From assembly GCA_022564295.1 (NCBI GenBank), contig JADFLR010000003.1, positions 124,001-188,000 of the forward strand: a DNA stretch of 64,000 nt, written 5' to 3'. Shown here piece by piece: positions 34,291 to 44,665 of this stretch. The translations under genes and the position numbers were made by a program. The notes beneath the pieces were generated by a model. That model was not told the origin of the DNA and did no database searches. It saw only the letters and a list, made by a program, of their open reading frames with translations. The stretch's first letter is position 1. The number at the start of each line of letters is the position of its first letter. The DNA is from Bacteroidota bacterium. Its GTDB lineage: Bacteria > Bacteroidota > Ignavibacteria > Ignavibacteriales > Ignavibacteriaceae.

Positions 34291-37200
34291 TTAATAAACG
34301 ACTTTTGTCATCTTTTTAATTACAACGTGTGTGTCCCTGTTTACAGCGGTGGGACCCCAATAATTAAAGTGATAAGTAAACTGCCCGTAACCACCTGCAA
34401 GCAAATTTGGTTTTAGATGAATACGTGTGAAACTGTTATGTCCGCCGGCACGTTTATTTCCTCTTACCTGAGATTTGACAATACCAACAGTTCGTTCCGG
34501 CACGTGGTAAACAATTGAAACACCTTTTGGAATCCTGCTGCTTACACATGCACGTGTACAATAAACACCGTGATCGTTATAAACTTCTACAAAATCATTA
34601 TCTTTTATGCCGAGATCCTTTGCATCTTCTTCGTTTATCCAGCATGGCTCACCTCCGCGCGAAAGTGTTAACATTCTAAGCGTATCGCCGTAAGTTGAAT
34701 GTATATGCCACTTACCGTGAGGCGTAAGACAGTTGAATATTTTCGCCTTACCTTCTTTTAAAGTCTCTCTTAAATCACCGTAAACTTCAGGTTTGGGTGA
34801 TGGTTTATAGGTTGGAAGGTTTTCACCAAAAGCTAAGTACATTTCGTGATCTAAATAGAAATGCTGTCTGCCGGTTAATGTTCTCCACGGAACCAATCTT
34901 TCAACATTGTACGTAAATGCTGAGTACGCTCTGCCGTTATGCATAAGTCCTGACCACAAGGGTGAAGAGTTATATCTTCTTGGTTGTGCCTGCAGATCTT
35001 TGTAATCAATTTTAACATCCCTGCTTCCTTCACCTAAATCGGCAAGAACGAGTCCTGTTTTCTTTTCTGCATTTTTATATGCACGAACAGTTAGCTCACC
35101 GTTTGTTAAAGATGAAAGGAACAATACAGCATTAGCAGCGGAAACATCTTCTTTAAGAGAAGGATAAGTTTTACCATTTAGTTTTTCGACAGGAAAATGT
35201 GCAGATTCAATCATTTCATCATAAAAATCTTCACACATATAATGATTACCATGAGCACCGAGCCCATTTGTTTTAATATTCTCACCTAAAGTTATAAACT
35301 TATCATATAGCTTTGTATAATCTCTTTCTACGATTGCAATCTTGTGCATTGTTTTACCAGGGATCGCTTCGCATTCACCTTTATACCAATCCTTTACAGT
35401 TGGCTGGGTTATTTCATCAGCAGTATCGTGTGCAAGTGGAGCGGTTACAATATCCTTAAGCGGTTCAGAAAAATGTTTCTTAGCAAGCTCGCTTGTTGCA
35501 AAGGCAATATGTTTGAAGATATCCCAATCGGTTTTCGCTTCCCAAACAGGTGCAATTGCTGCAGATAAAGGATGAATAAATGAATGCATATCGGTACTGT
35601 TAAGATCTGCTTTTTCATACCATGAAGCTGCTGGCAAAATAATATCAGAATAAAGCGCGGATGAATCCATCCGGAAATTAAGATCTATAACAAGATCCAT
35701 TTTTCCTTTTGGTGCAATATCGTGCCACTTAACTTCTTCAGTTTTCTGATCAGTTATATCTTTTGCAATGGCGTTTGAATGCGTGCCGAGGTAGTGTTTT
35801 AAAAGATATTCATGACCTTTCATACTTCCCATAATTGCATTTCCCCGCCAGATGTACCAGGTTCTCGGGAAGTTTTCCTCTGCCTCAGGATCACTGATAG
35901 AATATTTAAGTTCTTTTGATTTTAATTTTTCGAGAACATATTTTTTAATATCGTCATCGTTTTTAGCACCGTTGTTTATGGCTTCCTTGCTTAACTCAAA
36001 AGTATTTTGATTAAACTGCGGATAGAAAGGCATCCAGCCCATTCGTACAGATTTATAAATATGATCTGCATGATGTCCCTTTGTCCATTCATTATCAGGC
36101 ACTTTATTGTATTCTGAAAAATGACCATCGTAACGGTACTGGCAGGTGTTTATGTAGTGCCAGATAGGAGCTTGTTGTAATCTAACTGCATCCTGCCAAT
36201 CTTTTGCAAATGCTATTGTTCCCCAGGAATCCATAGGAGCTAATTTTTCCTGTCCAACGTAGTGGTTTAATCCGCCGCCGTTTCTGCCAATGCATCCGGA
36301 TAACATGAGCGCCATAATACCTGCACGGTAAATAAGATTATTATGATACCAGTGGTTTATTCCCGCACCGATGATGATCATACATTTACCTTCAGTTACC
36401 TCGGCAGTTTTTGCCCATTCTCTTGCAAACTGTACAACTGTTTTTTTATCTACACCTGTGAATATTTCCTGCCACGCCGGTGTGTATGCAGCATCTTTAT
36501 CATTGTAATCTGCAGGGTAATCTCCCTGTAAACCTCTGCTGACACCATACTGAGCCATTGTTAAATCGTAAACAGTTGTAACTACAATCTTCTTTCCATC
36601 AACTGTTTCAATATATTTTACAGGTACTCCACGCATTCTTTTATTATCCAAACCAAATTCAGTAAACTCAACCTGTAAGACTTCATCTTTATTATTAATA
36701 AGAGTGAGTAAAGGATTATACTGCTTGTTATCTTCAGCATCTTCGTGCTTCATGTTCCAGTTGCCGCCTTTTTTATCCCAGCGGTGTCCCATACTTCCTT
36801 TAGGCATTACAAGATCGCCGCTCTCTTCATCAATATTAAGGAACTTCCAATCGCCGTTTTCTACATCTTTATATTTTGATATTTGGTTGGCACGAACTAA
36901 CCTTCCAGGTTTATAAGTATCACCATCTTTTACAACTTCAACTAAATAGGGTGAGTCAGTATATTTCTTAACATAATCGATGAAGTAGGGTGTTTGTTTC
37001 TCATGATGAAATTCTTTTAATATTACATGAGTAACAGCCATCCAGTAAGCTCCGTCACTGCCTGCGTGCAATGGAATCCATTGATCAGCATACTTTGAAA
37101 CCTGACTAAAATCAGGTGAGAATACCACAGCTTTGGTGCCGTTATGTCGGGACTCCGCGAAGAAGTGACAATCAGGTGTCCTTGTCATATTTAGGTTTGC

Positions 37201-37911
37201 CCCCATAACTGCAATAAATTTTGAATTATACCAATCAGCGCTTTCACAAACATCTGTCTGCTCACCCCAAATTTCAGGTGAAGCAGGAGGGAGATCGCAG
37301 TACCAATCATAAAAACTAAGGTTCACCCCGCCAAATAATTGCAAGAATCTACTTCCGGCTGCGTAACTTAACATAGACATTGCAGGAATAGGGGAGAAAC
37401 CAACTAATCGATCAGGTCCATATTTTTTAGCAGTATAAATGTTAGCTGCTGCCATAATTTCAAGAACCTCATCCCAGGTAGCTCTTCTAAAACCTCCTTT
37501 GCCCCTTGCTTTTTGGTAAGCAGCACGCTTCTCTTTATTGTTTTGCAAATTTTCCCATGCTAACAAGGAATCGCCGGTTTTAGCTTTTTCTTCTCTATAA
37601 GCATCGAGCAGCTTACCTCTTATTAATGGGTACTTAATTCTTAACGGACTATAGAGATACCATGAAAAAGAAATTCCTCTTTGACATCCGCGAGGTTCGT
37701 AAGGGGGCAGACTGCTTTCAAGTAAAGGGTAATCTAATTGTTGTGTTTCCCAAACAACAATACCATCTTTAACGTGAATCTGCCAGGAACATCCTCCTGT
37801 ACAGTTAACACCGTGAGTGCTTCTTACAACCTTATCGTGCTGAAAACGATTTCTGTAAAACTCTTCCCATTCGCGGGTTTCAGGTGATATTAAATCTTTT
37901 ATCCAACTCAT
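34291..37911 (-). CDS. narG: Respiratory nitrate reductase, alpha (catalytic) subunit
   Basis: 1206 residues, the normal size. The N-terminal [4Fe-4S] motif H-x3-C-x3-C ([18 protein letters not shown]) with its NarG-specific His is present, as are the molybdenum-ligand region [20 protein letters not shown] and [15 protein letters not shown]. It reduces nitrate to nitrite at a Mo-bisMGD site in the cytoplasm. There is no twin-arginine signal, which separates it from the archaeal-type periplasmic NarG. Confidence 0.97.
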   Translation of the reverse strand: MSWIKDLISPETREWEEFYRNRFQHDKVVRSTHGVNCTGGCSWQIHVKDGIVVWETQQLDYPLLESSLPPYEPRGCQRGISFSWYLYSPLRIKYPLIRGKLLDAYREEKAKTGDSLLAWENLQNNKEKRAAYQKARGKGGFRRATWDEVLEIMAAANIYTAKKYGPDRLVGFSPIPAMSMLSYAAGSRFLQLFGGVNLSFYDWYCDLPPASPEIWGEQTDVCESADWYNSKFIAVMGANLNMTRTPDCHFFAESRHNGTKAVVFSPDFSQVSKYADQWIPLHAGSDGAYWMAVTHVILKEFHHEKQTPYFIDYVKKYTDSPYLVEVVKDGDTYKPGRLVRANQISKYKDVENGDWKFLNIDEESGDLVMPKGSMGHRWDKKGGNWNMKHEDAEDNKQYNPLLTLINNKDEVLQVEFTEFGLDNKRMRGVPVKYIETVDGKKIVVTTVYDLTMAQYGVSRGLQGDYPADYNDKDAAYTPAWQEIFTGVDKKTVVQFAREWAKTAEVTEGKCMIIIGAGINHWYHNNLIYRAGIMALMLSGCIGRNGGGLNHYVGQEKLAPMDSWGTIAFAKDWQDAVRLQQAPIWHYINTCQYRYDGHFSEYNKVPDNEWTKGHHADHIYKSVRMGWMPFYPQFNQNTFELSKEAINNGAKNDDDIKKYVLEKLKSKELKYSISDPEAEENFPRTWYIWRGNAIMGSMKGHEYLLKHYLGTHSNAIAKDITDQKTEEVKWHDIAPKGKMDLVIDLNFRMDSSALYSDIILPAASWYEKADLNSTDMHSFIHPLSAAIAPVWEAKTDWDIFKHIAFATSELAKKHFSEPLKDIVTAPLAHDTADEITQPTVKDWYKGECEAIPGKTMHKIAIVERDYTKLYDKFITLGENIKTNGLGAHGNHYMCEDFYDEMIESAHFPVEKLNGKTYPSLKEDVSAANAVLFLSSLTNGELTVRAYKNAEKKTGLVLADLGEGSRDVKIDYKDLQAQPRRYNSSPLWSGLMHNGRAYSAFTYNVERLVPWRTLTGRQHFYLDHEMYLAFGENLPTYKPSPKPEVYGDLRETLKEGKAKIFNCLTPHGKWHIHSTYGDTLRMLTLSRGGEPCWINEEDAKDLGIKDNDFVEVYNDHGVYCTRACVSSRIPKGVSIVYHVPERTVGIVKSQVRGNKRAGGHNSFTRIHLKPNLLAGGYGQFTYHFNYWGPTAVNRDTHVVIKKMTKVVY

Positions 37912-37944
37912 AATGATTATCTTAAAATTTAAATGATTATTGTA

Positions 37945-38832
37945 TTAGAATGTTTTTAATTGTCTTTTGAAAATTTTATCGTTAACTGGTTTGCGTTTCC
38001 TGTTCCACCAAATGCCTCCGTATATACCGAAGAGAATCGCTGCACCGAGCAGTCCCATCAATATAAAATTGCTTTGATAATTAACAGGTTGTTGATTTAC
38101 GGAATTGATATCTGCATGTTTTAGAAAAGCTATAAGATAAAATGCTTCATCTTTGGTGATCTTATTGTTATTATAAGCGGCATTCATAATAGGAAACGGA
38201 GAACTGAACATAATTGAATAAACCCCCGGAGCATTTAGTCTTGAATAAGTATTTGTTAAATCCATAGCTAACAATCCACCTGCGATAAGATTTTCAGCCG
38301 TTACATTATGACACGACATACAGGCTGGGCCTCCATTAGTTAACCTTACTTTTCCAAGAAACAAATTTCTTCCTGCTGAAACTTCATTTTCTCCTGCTTC
38401 ATCTATAGTCATTCCTGTACTGCTTTTAATATCCTCAGTAAGTGCAGTTGTTTGCCCACTGCCCGAAGACTGCTTTTTAATGTAACGCATAACATCCTTT
38501 ATTTGATCATCAGTCAGGTTTTGATCTGGCATAATGGATTTGTTATACTCATTAAATAGTACAACTGCATCAGGATCCCTTCTCTTAATCATCCTCTGGG
38601 ATGATTTTACAAAACTGATAATCCATTCTTCGGATCGTTTATTAAAAACATTTTTAAGATCAGGACCAACCAAACGACCGCTACCGATTGTATGGCAGGC
38701 AATGCAAGTCCTTTTGTAAATTATTTCGCCTTGCGATTGAGGATAAGAGTATTCGGATAAGAGTATTGCTGCGAAAGTAAATACAATTATTAACAATTTT
38801 GCTTTATTAAAAAGATTTATCAGGTCCGACAT
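37945..38832 (-). CDS. Membrane-tethered diheme cytochrome c at the head of the nar operon
   Basis: 295 residues: signal-like helix, a class I cytochrome c domain (CIACHTIGSGRLVGPDLKNV, distal Met in NKSIMPDQNLTDDQ), a second heme motif (GGPACMSCHNV) and a C-terminal membrane helix (FILMGLLGAAILFGIYGG). It comes 33 bases before narG, in the place where some bacteria carry a narC-type cytochrome, so it may link periplasmic electron carriers to nitrate reductase. The first 11 residues belong to the duplicated promoter segment. Confidence 0.88.
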   Translation of the reverse strand: MSDLINLFNKAKLLIIVFTFAAILLSEYSYPQSQGEIIYKRTCIACHTIGSGRLVGPDLKNVFNKRSEEWIISFVKSSQRMIKRRDPDAVVLFNEYNKSIMPDQNLTDDQIKDVMRYIKKQSSGSGQTTALTEDIKSSTGMTIDEAGENEVSAGRNLFLGKVRLTNGGPACMSCHNVTAENLIAGGLLAMDLTNTYSRLNAPGVYSIMFSSPFPIMNAAYNNNKITKDEAFYLIAFLKHADINSVNQQPVNYQSNFILMGLLGAAILFGIYGGIWWNRKRKPVNDKIFKRQLKTF

Positions 38833-39088
38833 TTATTATTCCTCTTTCTAATACTTGTTAACTTTTGTTAAAAATCTATAGTCGGATATTTAAGTCTGAT
38901 TAAATCTAATAAATTATTATTTACTTGTCAAGATTAAAATTTTTGTTTTGTAAAAAATAATTTACAACGTGTATCATAACCGACAAACACAAGTTTGTTA
39001 AAGGAGTTTTATTATAATTGAGGACTGTCTTTATCTATTTCTTAATTAATCGAGAAATACACAGAAATGAATTGTAGTATTAGATAAC
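38801..39088 (-). repeat. Promoter-containing duplication, copy 2 (nar operon)
   Basis: Ungapped partner of 11679-11966. It contains the first codons of the cytochrome gene, the ribosome binding site AGAGGAA, a TTAAC-N4-GTTAA dyad and a TTGTAA/TTACAA dyad (spacer 8) upstream of the -35 element. After 39088 similarity ends. Confidence 0.9.
38903..38931 (-). promoter_or_regulatory. Sigma-70-like promoter of the nar operon
   Basis: Minus-strand TTGACA (38926-38931), 17-base spacer, TAGATT (38903-38908). Apparent leader of about 65 bases. No canonical FNR box (TTGAT-N4-ATCAA) was seen; the TTAAC-N4-GTTAA dyad is similar in size and could serve a related regulator. Confidence 0.6.
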
Positions 39089-39186
39089 GATGTTGCTGCT
39101 AAGCCGCCCTCCCCGGAAAGGAAGAGCAGATTAAAACAACAAACTAAAAAATTGCAAAAATATTTATTTGATCACGTCATTGGTAA

Positions 39187-39366
39187 TCCGAAGAATGGCT
39201 GGCAAAAACACACTGGCTGTTTGGAATTGCATCAGCAATTTCCATCTGGTTATGGTAATTATGTTTATCAATTAAATCATTAAAGAAACTTACCTGGTTG
39301 TTTGCCGTTATCACTTTAATCCTCATATCTATCACCGGTTTATACGGTGGTATTTTAGCCCATTAG
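39187..39366 (+). pseudogene. Fragment of a small membrane protein, interrupted by a stop
   Basis: Sixty in-frame codons read SEEWLAKTHWLFGIASAISI...stop...LTWLFAVITLILISITGLYG and end GILAH-stop. Two hydrophobic helices remain, with one internal TAA after residue 23 and no start codon. The GLYGG ending resembles DUF2231-type membrane proteins found near copper or heme genes. Clearly decayed. Confidence 0.55.
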
Positions 39367-39396
39367 AATTTATTAGGTATCAAGGAGAATAAGAAA

Positions 39397-39534
39397 ATGA
39401 TTGATGAGGTTTTCGGGATCGAACTTGGCTGGATTGTCAGGTTAATACATATTGTCGTAATGGTGTTGGTGGCATTTCAGTTCAGAGGCGATAATCATGG
39501 TCATTATTATAAAGGTAATAATGCTCACTTCTAA
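39397..39534 (+). CDS. Small ORF (45 aa), membrane peptide with His-rich tail
   Basis: ATG at 39397 with AAGGAG nine bases upstream. It encodes one hydrophobic segment (IVRLIHIVVMVLVAF) and a tail GDNHGHYYKGNNAHF. It may be a small intact protein or the remains of a truncated membrane protein; the surroundings are pseudogenes. Confidence 0.35.
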   Translation: MIDEVFGIELGWIVRLIHIVVMVLVAFQFRGDNHGHYYKGNNAHF

Positions 39535-39548
39535 ATACAATATAACAC

Positions 39549-39608
39549 TACGCTAACGTAGAAATAAGCAAATATGAATTTGAAAGAATGAAAAAAGATT
39601 TAATGTAA
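39549..39608 (+). pseudogene. SHOCT-domain C-terminal fragment
   Basis: Encodes YANVEISKYEFERMKKDLM-stop with no start or membrane helix. The DNA nearly matches the SHOCT remnant at 48300-48346 (GAATTTGAAAGAATGAAAAA shared) and the protein matches the tail of the intact SHOCT protein at 15008. Confidence 0.65.
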
Positions 39609-39627
39609 TTTATTAGAGGGTTGAAAA

Positions 39628-39798
39628 ATGGAATATGATAATCATCGTGCAGTGAATGTACATAAAACTCACGGTCATCACCAAAATCTAGGGCACGAAC
39701 ACTACGGTCATTCACAAATGACATCCGACTATGAGAAGCGTTTATGGATTTCGCTTGGATTGACAATCCCAATATTACTCCTTTCACCGATTATTTAG
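39628..39798 (+). pseudogene. Truncated N-terminus of a CopB-type heavy-metal P-type ATPase
   Basis: ATG at 39628 after GAGGG. The 56 codons give a His-rich metal-binding tail (HKTHGHHQNLGHEHYGHSQM) and the start of the first membrane helix (YEKRLWISLGLTIPILLLSP), exactly as copper ATPases begin, then an amber stop where Gln is expected. Reading through gives KFLDMGTTFK, again ATPase-like, after which homology ends. The remaining roughly 600 residues are absent. Confidence 0.75.
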
Positions 39799-39904
39799 AA
39801 ATTCCTGGATATGGGTACTACATTTAAGCTATTAATAATTTTATTTTGATAATTGTGTAACTTAAGAAGAATGAAATAATTATTGACAATAATTCTACTT
39901 AAAT

Positions 39905-41323
39905 ATGTACGATAATATCAAATTTGATTTCAAAATTTTTGACAACTTCCATGATATGTGTTTTATTATTTCGCACAATGGTGTGATTTTAAATTTTAAT
40001 TCAACAGTAAAAGAGATGTTAGGATTTGATAAAAAAGATATTATAAATAAAAAATTATTTGATATTATTGATAAACCTTATTTAGAGAAATCAAAAAGTA
40101 TAGTAAATAACCAATTAGAGACAAAGGGGGGAAATATTTTTGTTAAGATAAAAAGAAAAACCGGGCTGGTTGATGTTGATTTAACATATATGCCTTTTAC
40201 TTATAATGGTAAAAGAATTATTTTTGTACTTGCAAGGGACATAACAGAGGATAAAGATAAGGAACTTAAGTTAAGGCGTTTCTATTCAGTGGCAAATAAA
40301 ACCATAAATTCAATTCAGATAACTGATGAAAATGGTAAAATTATTTATGTAAATCCTGCCTACATTAACGCTATTGGTTACAGTGAGGAGGAATTACTTG
40401 GAAAAGATCCCAAAGTTTTCGGCAGCGGAAAACATTCAAAGAAGTTTTGGGAAAATATGTGGAATACAATTAAAAGTGGTAAAGTATGGGTGGGCGAAAT
40501 TGAGGATAGAAAAAAATCAGGCGAACCTTTTTATACGCAGGCTATAATATCTCCAATTACAGATGATGATGGGAAAATTACAGGTTATTTCGGGATATAT
40601 AATGATATTGCAGAAAAAAAGATGCTCGAGAAAAATTTAATTCATTCCCAGAAAATGGAAAATATTGGAATTCTTGCAGCAGGAATTGCACATGAAGTTG
40701 GAAATCCACTTGCATCAATTTCAGCTTTGGTCCAGGTTGTTCAAAGAACTTCCAGTGAAGAATTTGCAATAGAAAAATTAGAATTAGTTAAAAGCCAGGT
40801 AAGAAGAATTTCTAAAACAATAAGAGATCTTGTTGATTTCTCGCGTCCTTCTAATTATGAGCTTCGTTTAACGGATATAAATAAAAATATACTGGATGCT
40901 GTTGAAATAATTAAAGCCGGAATAAAAGTGAAAAGCATTGAGTTCATTCTTAAGCTCAACTCTGAAATTCCTCCCTTATCCCTTGTACAGGATCAGATAG
41001 AACAGGTATTTATAAATATTCTGATTAATGCGATTGACGCTATTGCCGATGATAATAAGGATCTTAAAAAGATATTTATTTATACAGATATAATTAATGA
41101 TAATTTAATTATTACTTTTGAGGATACGGGAATTGGCATTTATGAAGAAGATATATCTAAAATTTTTGAACCGTTTTTTACTACTAAAGAAGAAGGTAAA
41201 GGAACAGGATTAGGTTTATGGATAACATACGGAATTATAAAGAGTTTTCAGGGTGATATAAAAGTAGAGAGTACTAAAGGTGTGGGTTCAAAATTCATTT
41301 TAACATTACCTATTAATAAATAA
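39905..41323 (+). CDS. PAS-domain sensor histidine kinase (NtrB-like, soluble)
   Basis: 472 residues, no membrane helix. Two PAS domains (about 5-120 and 125-245, the second with NAIGYSEEELLGKDPKVFGSG), then HisKA with phospho-acceptor His at about 263 in AAGIAHEVGNPLASISALVQ, and HATPase with N-box NILINAIDAI, DTGIGI, FEPFFTTK and GKGTGLGLW. It is a cytoplasmic sensor; its signal may be redox or oxygen through a PAS cofactor, but no heme or flavin ligand can be assigned. It precedes its regulator by six bases. Confidence 0.95.
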   Translation: MYDNIKFDFKIFDNFHDMCFIISHNGVILNFNSTVKEMLGFDKKDIINKKLFDIIDKPYLEKSKSIVNNQLETKGGNIFVKIKRKTGLVDVDLTYMPFTYNGKRIIFVLARDITEDKDKELKLRRFYSVANKTINSIQITDENGKIIYVNPAYINAIGYSEEELLGKDPKVFGSGKHSKKFWENMWNTIKSGKVWVGEIEDRKKSGEPFYTQAIISPITDDDGKITGYFGIYNDIAEKKMLEKNLIHSQKMENIGILAAGIAHEVGNPLASISALVQVVQRTSSEEFAIEKLELVKSQVRRISKTIRDLVDFSRPSNYELRLTDINKNILDAVEIIKAGIKVKSIEFILKLNSEIPPLSLVQDQIEQVFINILINAIDAIADDNKDLKKIFIYTDIINDNLIITFEDTGIGIYEEDISKIFEPFFTTKEEGKGTGLGLWITYGIIKSFQGDIKVESTKGVGSKFILTLPINK

Positions 41324-41328
41324 TCTGT

Positions 41329-42672
41329 ATGAATACTAATATTTTAATTGCTGATGATGAAGAGCAGATAAGGGAACCTCTCTCCTTTGTTTTAAATAAA
41401 GAAGGATATAACTGTAAAACAGTTAATGATGGCTCCAATGCTATAAAAGCTTTACAAGAAGATAATTATGACATCCTAATTACAGATATAAAAATGCCAG
41501 GGATGAACGGGGTTGAAGTGCTTGAAAAATCAAGAGAAATATCTCCTGAAACTATAGTTATTCTTATTACTGCATACGGTTCAGTTGAAACTGCAATACA
41601 GGCATTAAGAAAAGGGGCAGCAGATTATCTTTTAAAACCTCTCGATTTTGATGAGGTGCTGGTAAGACTAAAAAATCTCATCAGGAACAAGGAGCTTTTT
41701 CGTTTTAATAAAATACTGCGTAAACAGATTAATACTAATTATAATTTTGAAAATATAATTGGTAAATCATCTGTAATGAAAAAAATATTTGAAATGGTAA
41801 AACAGGTAAGCGAAGTAAGCACAAACATTCTTATAACCGGTGCAACAGGTACAGGGAAAGAATTAATTGCAAGAGCAATTCATAACAACGGCAGCAGAAA
41901 AGATAAACCTTTTATTCCTGTAAATTGTGGAGCTATCCCCGAAAACTTATATGAATCGGAATTCTTTGGTTACAAGAAAGGAGCTTTTACAGGAGCAGAT
42001 TCAAATTACGAGGGTCTATTCAAGTCTGCTGATTCAGGAACCATTTTTCTGGATGAGATAGCTGAACTTCCCGAGCATATGCAGGTTAAGCTGAATAGAG
42101 TACTTCAGGAAAGAGAGATTAGACCTATAGGCTCAAGCTTTACCATAAAAATTGATGTGAGAATTTTAGCTGCTACAAACAAAAATCTAGAAGAAGAAGT
42201 AAAAAGCGGATCTTTCAGGGAGGATCTATTTTACAGGATAAATGTTGTTGAATTAAAACTTCCTTCTCTTGCAGAAAGAAAAGACGATGTTCCTCTTCTT
42301 GTTGATCATTTTATTAATAAATATAACAACGAGCTTAATAAAAGTATAATGGGAATTGATAATGAAGTTATAAAATTATTTATGAGTTATGACTGGAAAG
42401 GAAATTTAAGAGAACTCGAAAATATGATTGAAAGGGCTGTACTACTTTGTCAGGAAGATATTATAACACCAAAATATTTACCTTCACATATATTTGAAAA
42501 TAAAAATGAATTGTATACGGATAATCTGAGTGAAGCTATGGAAACTTTTGAACAAAATCATATTAATGAAATTTTAATAAGAACAGAGGGTAACAAAACT
42601 GAAGCTGCTAAACTCCTTGGTGTTGATCCCTCCACCCTTTATAGAAAAATGAGTAAAAATTTAAAAAAATAA
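41329..42672 (+). CDS. NtrC-family sigma-54-dependent response regulator
   Basis: 447 residues: receiver domain with phospho-acceptor D53 (ITDIKMPGMNG) and Lys in YLLKPLDF; AAA+ domain with Walker A GATGTGKE, an intact GAFTGA loop, Walker B SGTIFLDEIAELP; C-terminal Fis-type helix-turn-helix (NKTEAAKLLGVDPSTLYRKM). Partner of the adjacent histidine kinase. The paired TTGCA-N4-TGCAA boxes upstream of nearby porin, YceI and cytochrome genes are its likely targets. Its last 34 bases overlap the 3' end of a converging yceI-like gene. Confidence 0.95.
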   Translation: MNTNILIADDEEQIREPLSFVLNKEGYNCKTVNDGSNAIKALQEDNYDILITDIKMPGMNGVEVLEKSREISPETIVILITAYGSVETAIQALRKGAADYLLKPLDFDEVLVRLKNLIRNKELFRFNKILRKQINTNYNFENIIGKSSVMKKIFEMVKQVSEVSTNILITGATGTGKELIARAIHNNGSRKDKPFIPVNCGAIPENLYESEFFGYKKGAFTGADSNYEGLFKSADSGTIFLDEIAELPEHMQVKLNRVLQEREIRPIGSSFTIKIDVRILAATNKNLEEEVKSGSFREDLFYRINVVELKLPSLAERKDDVPLLVDHFINKYNNELNKSIMGIDNEVIKLFMSYDWKGNLRELENMIERAVLLCQEDIITPKYLPSHIFENKNELYTDNLSEAMETFEQNHINEILIRTEGNKTEAAKLLGVDPSTLYRKMSKNLKK

Positions 42673-43073
42673 TCTCCACCGAGTTTGATATTTATGTCAG
42701 CCACATTTATAACCTGACTGATTCCGGCTATCAGATTGAACTTAATAACTAATTCATCATCAGCCTTTATTAAACCAAAAAAAGCAGAGGGAGGCTCAAT
42801 ATTAAAATCATGCATCGATAATTTTTTAATACCTAACAGATTATATTTTCCATCAGGCAGTTTCCTAACTTTAAGGGGAATATTAACAATTCTTTTATAT
42901 CCCGCAATTGTAAGATATCCTGTTATTTGTATTTCAGACCAGCCGCCAATCTCTTCTTCTGATACTATTTTACTATTTAATAACTCATACAAAATAAAGG
43001 GATTATTTTTATCCTTCATAGCTTCATACATATCATCATTCATCATTTCGTTCCTGCAATCCAGATTTTTCAC
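42639..43073 (-). pseudogene. N-terminally truncated YceI-family protein (copy of 44645-45331)
   Basis: 144 codons match the C-terminal two thirds of the YceI protein encoded at 44645-45331 almost residue for residue (MMNDDMYEAMKDKNNPFILY, IGGWSEIQ, TIAGYKR). The signal peptide and first part are missing: homology continues a little beyond the ORF start (to about 43120) but out of frame. It may be untranslated. It overlaps the ntrC-type gene tail-to-tail. Confidence 0.75.
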
Positions 43074-43120
43074 AACAATTGAGACGACAACTTAAGATTC
43101 AAATTTTTGATTTCCATTAG
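42641..43120. repeat. Segmental duplication, copy 1 (regulator 3' end plus yceI part)
   Basis: Aligns to 44638-45120. It includes the last 30 or so bases of the response regulator gene (CCTTTATAGAAAAAT) followed by the yceI-like sequence in reverse. Confidence 0.85.
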
Positions 43121-43123
43121 TTA

Positions 43124-43984
43124 TTAAATGCCAAAGTTAATACCACCTGATAATGAAAAATCAGATGTGGAATTATTTAAACCAAAAGAAGAGATAAAGC
43201 TGTAACTTAACAGCTGGCTAACAATATAACTATATCCGAGTGCAAATTGTTTTGGTGCAACAAAGCCGTTCACTAAAGTTGAATAGGAATCGTAACCAGC
43301 AAAAAGGGCATGATTTCCGTTACCAAGATAAACACCAATTCCAATGCTGAATGTTACAGGATTCGTAACATCTGTTCCTTCGGTCTTTCCAACAATTAAG
43401 TATCCAAGTTGTGTGTAGAATAAAAATCTATTAAATGTTTTTCTTAACGATAAAGCAACATTAAAGTCATATTCACCTGTTCCTATATTCAGCGAGGTGG
43501 TTGCAGTAGGAAACTTTATAAATCCATCCAGCGAAATTTCAGGCAAAACATTTTCCTGAAGAAGTAGTTTATAACTTCCATATAAATACAGGTCGCCAAT
43601 ACCGGCATTTAGTGAGGACATCATCCCGTTTGTGTCATCCATCATCGAACCGTACATGTTTAATTCATCATACCACATTCCACCTGTATCTTTACCATAA
43701 TGCCTGTTTGGAATAAATATACCGCCAACCTGTGTAAATGAACCTTTGCTTGCAAAAACTATCGGAAGGTTCACATTCAAATTGAATCTCTGTGCCTGAT
43801 ATCTTAAACCGCCATAAACATAAGTAGATACATAATGTGTCCCATCAGAAAAGTTACTACCTACAACTTGCAGGGTAGCATTTCCAATAAAACTACCCTG
43901 AGCGATACTGACATTACTGAGACTAATCAGAAAAAAGACAAGACCGCTTGCTATTAGGGCTTTACTATTACTTTGCTTACCCAT
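43124..43984 (-). CDS. Outer membrane transporter-like beta-barrel protein
   Basis: 286 residues, signal peptide ending SNVSIAQG, then amphipathic beta strands throughout (YVSTYVYGGLRYQAQRFNLN, FDYDVALSL-type repeats, LFAGYDSY) and a C-terminal aromatic-poor strand ending INFGI. Resembles the MetA-pathway/phenol-degradation type outer membrane proteins. It begins one base after the Met-rich protein gene, so the two form an operon. Substrate unknown. Confidence 0.6.
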   Translation of the reverse strand: MGKQSNSKALIASGLVFFLISLSNVSIAQGSFIGNATLQVVGSNFSDGTHYVSTYVYGGLRYQAQRFNLNVNLPIVFASKGSFTQVGGIFIPNRHYGKDTGGMWYDELNMYGSMMDDTNGMMSSLNAGIGDLYLYGSYKLLLQENVLPEISLDGFIKFPTATTSLNIGTGEYDFNVALSLRKTFNRFLFYTQLGYLIVGKTEGTDVTNPVTFSIGIGVYLGNGNHALFAGYDSYSTLVNGFVAPKQFALGYSYIVSQLLSYSFISSFGLNNSTSDFSLSGGINFGI

Positions 43985-43985
43985 A

Positions 43986-44453
43986 TTAATTCTTATCAGG
44001 GTAACTTTGCATTTGGTATTGTTGATTTAAGTAAATTATCATTCCATCATAATTTTCCATCATACCGTTCATATCTTTCATCATCTCGTTCATTTGTTCC
44101 TGCATATTTTCATCCTTCATCATACTTTCGTTCTTCATCATCTGATTCATCTGGTTAAGCATACCATCCATATTTTTAGACATGTCGTGCATATTGTTCA
44201 TGAATTGCATACTTAAGGAATTCTGCATCTGGGTCATATTCTGGCTCATGGATTGCATCAGTTGATTCATCTGTCCGTTCATTTCATCCATATGATTCAT
44301 CATCTGTTGCATGTTCATCATATTGTTTTGCATCATTCCCTGCATGTTCTGGAACATTCCGCCCTGCATATGCTGTGCATTAACAGAAAGTGTAAATACA
44401 ATAAATACGGCAACTAACAGAGCTGACATTTTATTTAAAGGTTGAGCTATCAT
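43986..44453 (-). CDS. Exported methionine/glutamine/asparagine-rich protein
   Basis: About 155 residues from ATG 44453, which has AAGGAGA nine bases upstream (an ATG at 44477 lacks one). Signal peptide ends SVNAQ. The mature protein is dominated by Met, Gln and Asn in heptad-like spacing (MQGMMQNNMMNMQQMMNHMD, MLNQMNQMMKNESMMKDENM) and is predicted to be a long coiled coil. Periplasmic Met-rich proteins often bind Cu(I)/Ag(I). The surrounding YceI, HMBD remnant and ATPase remnant support a metal link, but this is inference. Confidence 0.65.
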   Translation of the reverse strand: MIAQPLNKMSALLVAVFIVFTLSVNAQHMQGGMFQNMQGMMQNNMMNMQQMMNHMDEMNGQMNQLMQSMSQNMTQMQNSLSMQFMNNMHDMSKNMDGMLNQMNQMMKNESMMKDENMQEQMNEMMKDMNGMMENYDGMIIYLNQQYQMQSYPDKN

Positions 44454-44546
44454 TTTAGGTCTCCTTACATCATTCATTGTTTAAATATTTATTAAGTTGT
44501 ATAACATATCAGTCGTGTGCTGCGGTTGATAAATGTTAAAAAAATG

Positions 44547-44665
44547 CTAATTAACTTTAAAACCATTTTTCTCTAAGTTAGTTTTTGCTTCTTTCAGTGA
44601 AACCTCTAGAAGTTTCATTCCACATTGAGGGCATTCTCCATCCTTTATAGAAAAATTAGTAGAAA
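44547..44665 (-). pseudogene. C-terminal fragment of a heavy-metal-binding-domain protein
   Basis: In-frame codons read IKDGECPQCGMKLLEVSLKE and end KNGFKVN-stop. ECPxCGMKL is the metal-binding core of HMBD proteins usually linked to copper efflux. The upstream half (YTCPMHP-type) is missing; the sequence instead runs into the yceI/regulator duplication breakpoint at about 44638. Confidence 0.6.

Noticed and set aside
35342-35575. ORFs opposite narG
   Set aside because: Shadow frames with no ribosome site and no recognisable domain inside a well-supported gene.
39548-39787. Minus-strand 79-codon ORF over the pseudogene region
   Set aside because: It is antisense to the clearer SHOCT and P-type ATPase remnants and has no family features.
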